Shown: positions 4,306 through 10,133 of the stretch, in pieces
How positions within the stretch are numbered: the stretch's first letter is position 1
Layout of the letters: each line of letters starts with the position of its first letter
DNA from: an alpha proteobacterium 3107
GTDB lineage: Bacteria > Pseudomonadota > Alphaproteobacteria > Rhodobacterales > Rhodobacteraceae
DNA length: 10,698 nucleotides
NCBI GenBank assembly: GCA_001483205.1
Contig: JPPB01000280.1
Coordinates: 1 to 10,698, forward strand
Direction: 5' to 3'
Position numbers and translations under genes: made by a program
Notes under the pieces: model-generated
What the model saw: the letters and a program-made list of their open reading frames with translations, nothing else
Databases searched by the model: none
Told to the model about the DNA's origin: nothing

Positions 4306-6888
4306 TTGATCCGGCTCATCCTGTCCTTTCTCGGCGCGATCTTCACCATGGCGACGCTCGGGATCATCACCGCCGCCGCCGGTCTCGGCGCGGTGTTCAT
4401 GGCCTATGGGCGCGACCTGCCCAACCACCGGCAACTGGCGCAATACACCCCCGCCACCATCAGCCGCATCTATTCCGGCGAAGGCCGCATCATCGACGAG
4501 TTTGCGCAGGAAAGGCGGCTGTTCGCGGAAGCGGACGACATCCCTGCGCTGATCAAGCAGGCGTTCATCTCTGCCGAGGACAAGAATTTCTACAGCCACC
4601 CCGGGTTTGACGCCCGCGGCATCGCGGCAGCGGCGTTTGAGGCCGTGCGCTCCCGCGGGGCCAATGTGCGCGGGGCCTCGACCATCACCCAGCAAGTGAT
4701 GAAGAACTTCCTTCTGGGCGGCGAACGGCGGATAGAGCGCAAGATCAAAGAGATCATCCTCGCCACCCGCATTGAGAAGACCCTGACCAAGGACCGGATT
4801 CTGGAGCTCTATCTGAACGAAATATACTTGGGCGCAAATTCCTATGGCGTCGCCGCCGCGGCCCAAACCTATTTCAACAAGACCCTTGCCGAACTGTCGC
4901 CGAGCGAAGCGGCTTATCTGGCGGCCCTGCCCAAGAAGCCTGCTGAACTGCACCCCGCGCGCGATTACGACGACGCGGTGGCGCGCCGCAACTATGTGCT
5001 GCTGGAGATGCGCCAGAACGGTTATCTGAGCGATGAGGCCTACGGGCTGGCGCGGGCAGAGCCGCTGCGCAGTGTGCAGCGCGGCGATTATCCGGCCTTC
5101 AGAACCGCCCTGCCGCCCCGCGACTATTTCACCGATGAGATTCGCCGGCAGTTGAGCCGGGATTTCGGGGCGGAGGATTTCTTTACCGCCGGCTATTCGG
5201 TGCGGGCGACGGTGGATGAGGAACTGCAACCGGTCGCCGCCGTCGCCCTTCAGCACGCGCTGGAGGCCTATGACCGCGCCCGAGGGGTCTGGCGTGGCGC
5301 GGGCGTGCGTTTGCCGCAAGAGGTGCTGGGGCGCGAAGACGACTGGCGCGCGGCTCTGGCAGAGGTCGAAATATCGCGGGATATTCACCTGGACGGTGGC
5401 TGGCATCCGGCGGTGGTGCTTGAGGTTGGCAACACCCATGCCCGCATCGGCATTGAGGGCGTGGCGGATGATGAGGACGGCCACTGGATCCCGCCCGAGG
5501 ATGTCACCTGGGCGCGGCGCTTGCGCGAAGACGGCTCTAGGGGGCCGAAGGCAGAGGCAGCGGGTGATCTGTTGTCGGTCGGCGATGTGGTGCATGTGCG
5601 CGCGGTCACCGGTGAGGGCGAGGATGACGGGGCCTTTCTGCGCTGGTCCCTGCGGCAGGTGCCCGAAGTTCAGGGCGGGTTTGTCGCCATGGATGTGCAT
5701 ACGGGCCGGGTGCTGGCGATGCAGGGGGGGTTTTCCTATCAGCATTCGGTGTTCAACCGGGCAACCCAGGCCGACCGGCAACCCGGTTCCGCGTTCAAAC
5801 CGCTGGTCTATGCGGCGGCTTTCGCTCTGGACAGCCGCCGTTTCCATCCCGCCGCACCCGGCATCGACGCGCCGATTGAGATTGACACCGGCGCAGAAGA
5901 CCTCTGGCGGCCCCGGAACGCCTCGAACAAATTCTACGGGCTGGTGCCGCTGCGGACAGGGATTGAGCGTTCCCGCAATCTGATGACGGTGCGGCTGGCG
6001 CAGCAGGCTGGCATGGAGATCATCGCCGAATATGCAGAGCGCTTCGGCGTCTATGACCGGATGAATGCGTTTCTGTCGAATGCGCTCGGGGCGCAGGAAA
6101 CGACGCTCTACCGGATGGTGTCGGCCTATGCGATGTTCGCCAATGGCGGGCGTCGGATCGAACCGTCGCTGGTAGACCGGGTGCAAAACCGTTGGGGAGA
6201 GACCATCTATCGCCATGACCGGCGTAACTGTCTGGATTGCGCCACCGACCGGATCGACGAAGGTTTCGGGCCGCGCATCCTGTCCGACCGGGAGCAGGTG
6301 ATTGACGCGATAACCGCCTATCAGTTGACATCGATGATGCAGGGGGTGGTGCAGCGGGGCACGGCGGCGGGGCGGGTGACGCTGGAGGTGCCGGTGGCGG
6401 GCAAGACCGGCACCACCAATGACGCCAAGGATGTGTGGTTCATCGGCTTTACGTCGAACATCGTGGCGGGATGCTATATCGGGTTCGACCGCCCCAAAAC
6501 CCTGGGCGATAACGTCTATGGCGGCAACACCTGCGGACCGGTCTTCAACCGCTTCATGCAGGAGGCAACGGCGAAATACGGCGGCGGGCCTTTTGAGATT
6601 CCGGCAGGCGGCCAGTTCATCCCGTTCGACCGGACCAGTGGCGCGCGGCTGCCGGATGGCACCACCGGCGAGCATGTGGTCGCGGAATATTACCGCGAGG
6701 GCGAGGAACCCAGCTTTGACGTTATTGACGGCGGTTTTGCGATGGGGGCAAACCTGCCGCTGTTCGCGCCGGGGGACGGCGACGACTACGGGCAAGAGGA
6801 CCGGGCGGTGACGACGGTGACCGGGGAAACCGTCAGCGTGGGCGAGCGCGCAAGCACCGAATCGCTGTCTTCCGGCGGGCTATACTGA
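4306..6888 (+). CDS. mrcA: Penicillin-binding protein 1A, bifunctional peptidoglycan glycosyltransferase/transpeptidase
   Basis: This 860-residue class A PBP polymerises and cross-links peptidoglycan, anchored in the inner membrane with both catalytic domains in the periplasm. Numbered from the TTG at 4306, a single membrane anchor spans about 3-33. The GT51 domain covers about 55-230, with EDKNFYSHPGFD (catalytic Glu91), STITQQVMKN (125-134) and the RKIKEI...ELYLNEIYLG block. An OB-like insert lies at about 320-445. The transpeptidase domain covers about 455-790, with SAFK (Ser495, Lys498), SRN (556-558) and KTG (700-702). All catalytic motifs are intact. The start TTG 4306 follows AGAGG (4295-4299) with 6 nt spacing and sits just behind a good promoter; the in-frame TTG at 4252 is that promoter's -35 box, so the longer form is unlikely. 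It converges on the ompA-family gene with 8 bp between stops and no clear terminator. Confidence 0.95.
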   Translation: MIRLILSFLGAIFTMATLGIITAAAGLGAVFMAYGRDLPNHRQLAQYTPATISRIYSGEGRIIDEFAQERRLFAEADDIPALIKQAFISAEDKNFYSHPGFDARGIAAAAFEAVRSRGANVRGASTITQQVMKNFLLGGERRIERKIKEIILATRIEKTLTKDRILELYLNEIYLGANSYGVAAAAQTYFNKTLAELSPSEAAYLAALPKKPAELHPARDYDDAVARRNYVLLEMRQNGYLSDEAYGLARAEPLRSVQRGDYPAFRTALPPRDYFTDEIRRQLSRDFGAEDFFTAGYSVRATVDEELQPVAAVALQHALEAYDRARGVWRGAGVRLPQEVLGREDDWRAALAEVEISRDIHLDGGWHPAVVLEVGNTHARIGIEGVADDEDGHWIPPEDVTWARRLREDGSRGPKAEAAGDLLSVGDVVHVRAVTGEGEDDGAFLRWSLRQVPEVQGGFVAMDVHTGRVLAMQGGFSYQHSVFNRATQADRQPGSAFKPLVYAAAFALDSRRFHPAAPGIDAPIEIDTGAEDLWRPRNASNKFYGLVPLRTGIERSRNLMTVRLAQQAGMEIIAEYAERFGVYDRMNAFLSNALGAQETTLYRMVSAYAMFANGGRRIEPSLVDRVQNRWGETIYRHDRRNCLDCATDRIDEGFGPRILSDREQVIDAITAYQLTSMMQGVVQRGTAAGRVTLEVPVAGKTGTTNDAKDVWFIGFTSNIVAGCYIGFDRPKTLGDNVYGGNTCGPVFNRFMQEATAKYGGGPFEIPAGGQFIPFDRTSGARLPDGTTGEHVVAEYYREGEEPSFDVIDGGFAMGANLPLFAPGDGDDYGQEDRAVTTVTGETVSVGERASTESLSSGGLY

Positions 6889-6896
6889 GGCCTTTG

Positions 6897-7859
6897 TCAC
6901 TCGCTCAGGGTCAGGATCGCCTCCACCCTGCGGTTCATCGCCCGCCCCTCATCGGTCAGGTTCGAGGCACGCGGCGACAGATAGCCCATGCCCTCGGCTC
7001 TCAGTTGCGCAGGCGGCACCCCATGCCGGGCGACCAGCCACTCCATCACCGCCGCCGCCCGCTGTTTCGACAGGGCGATATTGCCGTCAAGCGCCCCTTC
7101 CGCATCCGTATGCCCGACCAGAATGATCTCATGCTCCGGGTTGGCGTGCAGATACTCCGCCAGAGCGCGCAGAGACCCGAAATCATCGCCATCAAGCACC
7201 GACGATCCGGTGGCAAAGGACAAATCCTCCAGCACCACGAGACCGGCGGCCTCAAACGCCGCCGCCACCCCGTCGGGCGTTTCATTGGCCATGATCCCCG
7301 GCTCCGGCGACGGGGGCGCAGGCGGCAACCCGGCCTGCTCATGTGATCCCGGCGAGACGTGAATGACCTGCACAAACCCGTCCCGGGCCGAGCGGCTGAT
7401 AACAAGGCTCAACGCCTCCGCCGCATCGCCCGCGCCCGCCTCTGCCGACAGAAAGCGGAAATCCCCCAGATCAACGTGCATCTCCGGCTCGGGCGCGACC
7501 CTGATGCCGAAACGGAAATCGAAACCGCCGCAGGCCACATCCGCGCATTCAAACACGGTTTCATAGCCCAGAGCGTCAAGCTGGTCGCGCAAAAGCGCCA
7601 GTATCTGAAGCGTGGTCATGCCGGTTGCGGGCAATCGCCATATGCTTTGGGTGACGGTGCCCTCGACATGCCGGGTCTCAATCCGGCCATCCCGCCACGG
7701 CCCCAGCGGCAGGTCATAGCTGCCATGGGGTTCGATCCGCTCCGCCACGCTGAGGGCCATGTCCGGCTTTTCCGGCAAGGCCGCCTGCCCGACGGCGGGC
7801 AGGATCATGGCCAGAAGGGTCGCAAAACCCGTTTTCAGTCTGATCACCATTGCGCGCAT
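6897..7859 (-). CDS. OmpA-family peptidoglycan-associated envelope protein
   Basis: This 320-residue exported protein has a signal peptide at 1-26 (basic IRLK, hydrophobic TGFATLLAMILPAV, cleavage after GQA). A domain of about 27-165 without a recognised family name follows and contains Cys105 and Cys110 (ECADVACGGFDF). Then come a Pro-rich linker near 178-188 and an OmpA C-terminal domain at about 213-318. That domain begins LSFATGSSVL and contains LVGHTDAEG (247-255, with the Asp that contacts diaminopimelate) and NRRVEAIL (309-316). OmpA domains hold peptidoglycan non-covalently, which fits its place next to mrcA. No beta-barrel is visible, so it is probably periplasmic or loosely membrane-associated. 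ATG 7859 is preceded by GGAG very close and GGAA about 10 nt away; ATG 7850 is an alternative. The frame stays open up to 8015, but that part crosses the predicted promoter at 7964-7992 and is not protein-like. Confidence 0.87.
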   Translation of the reverse strand: MRAMVIRLKTGFATLLAMILPAVGQAALPEKPDMALSVAERIEPHGSYDLPLGPWRDGRIETRHVEGTVTQSIWRLPATGMTTLQILALLRDQLDALGYETVFECADVACGGFDFRFGIRVAPEPEMHVDLGDFRFLSAEAGAGDAAEALSLVISRSARDGFVQVIHVSPGSHEQAGLPPAPPSPEPGIMANETPDGVAAAFEAAGLVVLEDLSFATGSSVLDGDDFGSLRALAEYLHANPEHEIILVGHTDAEGALDGNIALSKQRAAAVMEWLVARHGVPPAQLRAEGMGYLSPRASNLTDEGRAMNRRVEAILTLSE

Positions 7860-7963
7860 TGCTCCATGTTCCGGCTGCACGGAAAGGGCCGCAAACGAAA
7901 CGCCGACCCCTGTTCGCCCCGGCCCTGAAAGCTGAACGGACTGCACCCCGGCCCCTCGCGATA

Positions 7964-7992
7964 AGAATATATCAAACCGGCGCTTCAGCCAA
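7964..7992 (-). promoter_or_regulatory. Predicted promoter of the ompA-family gene
   Basis: On the minus strand TTGGCT (7992-7987) and TATTCT (7969-7964) are 17 nt apart, within an unusually AT-rich patch (GATATATTCTTAT). Initiation would be near 7957, giving a leader of about 100 nt before the ATG at 7859. It supports the shorter coding sequence. Confidence 0.45.
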
Positions 7993-8015
7993 GGGCGGGA
8001 CGGGTTGATCATCAA

Positions 8016-8035
8016 TGCGCCGTTATGCAGAGGTC
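8016..8035 (+). repeat. Dispersed TATGCAGAGG repeat, right arm of a 19-bp inverted repeat
   Basis: TGCGCCGTTATGCAGAGGT (8016-8034) is the exact inverse of 4174-4192. With that copy it encloses mrcA and the ompA-family gene. It lies about 25 bp upstream of the ompA -35 box. It is followed at 8081-8118 by the GC-rich hairpin repeat also found after the copy at 9942-9958. Confidence 0.85.
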
Positions 8036-8080
8036 ACCCCCGCAGGCGATATAGCCAACCGACAGAATTTGGGCCTTAAG

Positions 8081-8118
8081 CCCCGGCCCTGATCCCGCCC
8101 GACCGCAAGATCGGGCCG
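8081..8118 (+). repeat. GC-rich hairpin repeat with GCAA loop, copy 1
   Basis: CCCCGGCCCTGATCCCGCCC begins the element. It then folds GCCCGACC (8097-8104) on GATCGGGC (8109-8116) around the tetraloop GCAA, with one mismatch. About 36 of the 42 bases starting at 8081 match the copy at 9966-10007. It lies just 3' of the thiF-family stop codon (minus-strand reading), like a REP element. The 12-nt CCCCGGCCCTGA also recurs alone at 7917-7928. Confidence 0.7.
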
Positions 8119-8141
8119 CACCTGTGATCAATTTTACATCG

Positions 8142-9182
8142 TCACGCCATATGCCCGCAAACCGGGCACCCCTGCCTGCGTTTCACCCTGAAACTCCGGG
8201 TCTGCCCATAGAGCGCGTCATAAATCAGCATCGTGCCAAGCATCGGCGCACCCGCGCCCGCGATCACCTTGACCGCCTCGACCGCCATCATGGTTCCGAT
8301 CACACCTGGCAGGGGGCCGAGCACCCCGGCCTCGGCACAGGCAGGGGTCAGATGCGGGGCCGCCGCCTCGGGAAAGGCGCACTGATAACAGGGTCCGCCC
8401 CGCGCCGGATCAAAGACGCTGATCTGGCCTTCCCACTGGCTGAGCGCGCCGGACACCAGCGGCACCCCCGCCGCCACACATGCCCGGTTGACCAGATACC
8501 GGGTGTCGGCATTATCGGTCCCGTCGAGCACCAGGTCATACCCGGCGATCAGTTCCTGCGCGTCCGGTTCGCTCAGGCGGCGGTGATAGGGGCGCACCAC
8601 CACATTCGGGTTCTGCGCCCCCATAGCACGGGCGGCGGAAAAGACCTTGGGGGTTCCGATGTCCTGATCCCGGTGGATCACCTGTCTTTGCAGGTTGGCA
8701 ATGTCCACCTTATCGGCGTCGATCACCCCCACCACGCCAACGCCTGCCGCCGCCAGATAGAGCAGCGCCGGGGAGCCAAGGCCGCCCGCCCCCACCACCA
8801 GAACCTGTGCCTGTTTCAGTTTCCGCTGCCCCGGCCCGCCGAGTTCCCGCAGAACGATATGGCGGGCATAGCGTTGCAGTTCGGCCCCGGAAAACGCGCC
8901 CGGCCCCGCCTGCACAGGGGCTTTGCTTTTATGGCGCGCCTTCAGAGCACTCAAGGCCCGGCTGTAAAGCCAGATCAGCACCACCGCACCGCCCGCCACC
9001 AGCCACTCGCCGGGCGTCCCGCCGATACCGGTGCGCAGGGCGTTGCCTTCCGGCAGGACCAACAGTGCCACCAGAATACCCCCATAGAGCGCCCCGATCA
9101 TCGCAAAGCGGGCGCGATACGGTGCCCCGGCCAGGACACCCGCCCCCCACAGCACTGCGGCAAGGATGACGAACAGACCCAT
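8142..9182 (-). CDS. Membrane-anchored HesA/MoeB/ThiF-family adenylyltransferase
   Basis: This 346-residue protein is an E1-like enzyme, a family that adenylates the C-terminus of a ubiquitin-like sulfur carrier (MoaD or ThiS). About three membrane segments occupy the first 76 residues (WGAGVLAGA..., MIGALYGGILVALLVL, WLVAGGAVVLIWLY). The catalytic domain follows, with VGAGGLGS (130-137), VIDADKVDIANLQRQ (153-167), the conserved Lys in IGTPK, DGTDN (220-224) and ISVFDP. Two zinc-binding pairs are present, CYQC (265-268) and CPVC near the end (339-342), so the fold is complete. A GTG at 9191 is in frame, but ATG 9182 is preferred because it overlaps the dut stop as TGATG, giving translational coupling. 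Soluble MoeB (about 250 residues) lacks the anchor. The sulfur-carrier partner is not in the window, so molybdopterin or thiamine use cannot be decided. Confidence 0.9.
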   Translation of the reverse strand: MGLFVILAAVLWGAGVLAGAPYRARFAMIGALYGGILVALLVLPEGNALRTGIGGTPGEWLVAGGAVVLIWLYSRALSALKARHKSKAPVQAGPGAFSGAELQRYARHIVLRELGGPGQRKLKQAQVLVVGAGGLGSPALLYLAAAGVGVVGVIDADKVDIANLQRQVIHRDQDIGTPKVFSAARAMGAQNPNVVVRPYHRRLSEPDAQELIAGYDLVLDGTDNADTRYLVNRACVAAGVPLVSGALSQWEGQISVFDPARGGPCYQCAFPEAAAPHLTPACAEAGVLGPLPGVIGTMMAVEAVKVIAGAGAPMLGTMLIYDALYGQTRSFRVKRRQGCPVCGHMA

Positions 9183-9688
9183 CAGCCACACCCGGTCGAG
9201 CCGAAACCGCCGGCACCGCGCCGGGACGTGCCAAGCGCCCCGGCCGCCCCGAACCTGACCCGCGTCACCGGGGCGACGACCATCTGCGCGATCCTGTCGC
9301 CATGGCGGACCGCGAACGGCGCATCCCCCGCATTCAGCAGGATCACCCCGAGCGGGCCACGATAATCACTGTCGATCGTGCCGGGGCTGTTGGCGAGCGT
9401 CACCCCGTGGCGGAGCGCCAGCCCCGAACGCGGACGCACCTGCGCCTCATGGCCGTCGGGGATGTGCAGCCGCAGCCCGGTCGGGATCAGCGCCCGCGCG
9501 CCGGGGGCAAGGATAACGCCCTGCGCCCGGCGTTCGGGTTCAAAATTTGCCCGCAGGTCCGCGCCCGCCGCCCCCGGCGTTGCGTAGGCGGGCAGAGGAA
9601 TGTCCGGGTCGCTGGCCGCGTCCCTGAGCACCTTGACCATCGGCCTGTCCATCGCGCTGTTTCCTTCTGGTCCGTGCGGCCTGTCCAT
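9182..9688 (-). CDS. dut: Deoxyuridine 5'-triphosphate nucleotidohydrolase (dUTPase)
   Basis: It hydrolyses dUTP to dUMP and pyrophosphate, keeping uracil out of DNA and feeding dTMP synthesis; the enzyme is a cytoplasmic trimer. All five motifs are present in the 168-residue form: GAAGADLR (39-46), RPRSGLALR (85-93), [12 protein letters not shown] with catalytic Asp106 (100-111), GDRIAQMVV (130-138) and [10 protein letters not shown] (157-166). The start is ambiguous. A 36-bp tandem duplication provides two in-frame ATGs (9688 and 9652), each with the same AGAAGGA Shine-Dalgarno 9 nt upstream, giving 168 or 156 residues. The shorter form is nearer the usual dUTPase length. The stop overlaps the ThiF-family ATG (TGATG). 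Upstream, 445 bp of repeat-rich DNA separates it from coaBC, its usual operon partner. Confidence 0.96.
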   Translation of the reverse strand: MDRPHGPEGNSAMDRPMVKVLRDAASDPDIPLPAYATPGAAGADLRANFEPERRAQGVILAPGARALIPTGLRLHIPDGHEAQVRPRSGLALRHGVTLANSPGTIDSDYRGPLGVILLNAGDAPFAVRHGDRIAQMVVAPVTRVRFGAAGALGTSRRGAGGFGSTGCG

Positions 9689-9713
9689 CGTGCTGTTTCC
9701 TTCTGGTCCTTGT
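9642..9713 (-). repeat. 36-bp tandem duplication of the dut translation start
   Basis: Units 9642-9677 and 9678-9713 are adjacent and differ at only a few bases. Each contains, on the minus strand, AGAAGGA, a 9-nt spacer and ATGGACAGGCC. Because 36 is divisible by three, both starts are in frame with dut. Replication slippage is the simplest origin. Confidence 0.92.
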
Positions 9714-9798
9714 GGCCCCGGTGGGACATGGACACGCCCGTCTTTCCGGGGGGCCTCGGGGGGCTGTCACCCGGCCCGTGCCATCCTCGCCGTCAGGG

Positions 9799-9827
9799 AT
9801 TTTCCGGCCCCGGCCCGCTGGCGTCAA
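9799..9827 (-). promoter_or_regulatory. Candidate dut promoter
   Basis: On the minus strand TTGACG (9827-9822) and GAAAAT (9804-9799) are 17 nt apart. The -35 matches 5 of 6 and the -10 matches 4 of 6 consensus bases. It would give dut and the ThiF-family gene their own promoter now that the gap separates them from coaBC. Confidence 0.3.
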
Positions 9828-9892
9828 GGCCTGTATATCGGTCGGAAAGCGGCGTATCGGCGACACCATCAGCGCCCGCACACCGGATGAAG

Positions 9893-9904
9893 GCCTCTGC
9901 ATAA
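9893..9904 (-). repeat. TATGCAGAGG dispersed repeat, inverted copy
   Basis: The minus strand reads TTATGCAGAGGC. With the plus-strand copy at 9942-9958 it forms an inverted pair (CCTCTGCATA ... TATGCAGAGG) about 41 nt apart. Confidence 0.7.
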
Positions 9905-9941
9905 GGGTCTATCGCCCCCCAAATGCCCCGCCCGGCTGAGC

Positions 9942-9958
9942 CAATATGCAGAGGTCTT
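9942..9958 (+). repeat. TATGCAGAGG dispersed repeat
   Basis: CAATATGCAGAGGTCTT is repeated exactly (17 nt) at 10067-10083 in the same orientation. It is followed after 7 nt by the GCAA-loop hairpin repeat. Confidence 0.78.
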
Positions 9959-9965
9959 TTCCAAA

Positions 9966-10007
9966 CCCCGGCCCTGTTCCCGCCCGGTCGCAAGACCGGG
10001 CCGGACG
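9966..10007 (+). repeat. GC-rich hairpin repeat with GCAA loop, copy 2
   Basis: CCCCGGCCCTGTTCCCGCCC begins the element, then a perfect 8-bp stem GCCCGGTC (9982-9989) / GACCGGGC (9994-10001) closes on the tetraloop GCAA. Relative to copy 1 at 8081, the changes restore pairing of the stem (C-A mismatch there, T-A pair here), which suggests the fold matters. It lies 3' of coaBC in the minus-strand direction. No T-run follows in either direction. Confidence 0.72.
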
Positions 10008-10066
10008 CGGGTTTTCGGGCTGTTCGCGCACCCATCCCGACAAGGCCCATGCCACTTGCGCCATGA

Positions 10067-10083
10067 CAATATGCAGAGGTCTT
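10067..10083 (+). repeat. TATGCAGAGG dispersed repeat
   Basis: This is a 17-nt exact direct copy of 9942-9958, 125 bp apart. It lies about 50 bp beyond the coaBC stop. No GCAA hairpin follows this copy. Confidence 0.78.
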
Positions 10084-10133
10084 GCGTATTGGCTTATGCC
10101 GGACTGGACGGGCCGCCCGGCTTGACTCAGCCA

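Larger units (their letters stand above)
9689..10133 (-). other. Repeat-rich gap between coaBC and dut
   Basis: These 445 bp carry no convincing gene. They hold part of the dut tandem repeat, two G6 runs (9748-9753, 9758-9763), a possible dut promoter, three TATGCAGAGG repeats and one GCAA-loop hairpin. A minus-strand frame of 113 codons (10134 to 9793) starts at a TGATG overlap with coaBC, but its sequence is Arg/Gly/Pro-rich and largely translated repeat (SAYCHGASG, PLHIGSAG), so it is not called as a gene. Confidence 0.65.

Noticed and set aside
3922..6795. Very long minus-strand frame (957 codons) opposite lpxD and mrcA
   Set aside because: It is the antisense shadow of two clearly real genes in high-GC DNA, with Arg/Pro/His-rich, non-domain sequence.
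7860..8015. N-terminal extension of the ompA-family frame to an ATG at 8015
   Set aside because: It crosses a predicted promoter and places 52 unlikely residues in front of a good signal peptide beginning at 7859.
8124..9365. 413-codon plus-strand frame opposite the ThiF-family gene and dut
   Set aside because: Antisense shadow. The minus strand has complete, motif-bearing proteins; this frame is rich in His, Arg, Pro and Gln and has no motifs.
9893..10083. CRISPR array
   Set aside because: The repeats are short, occur in both orientations and have irregular spacing, with no cas genes in the window.
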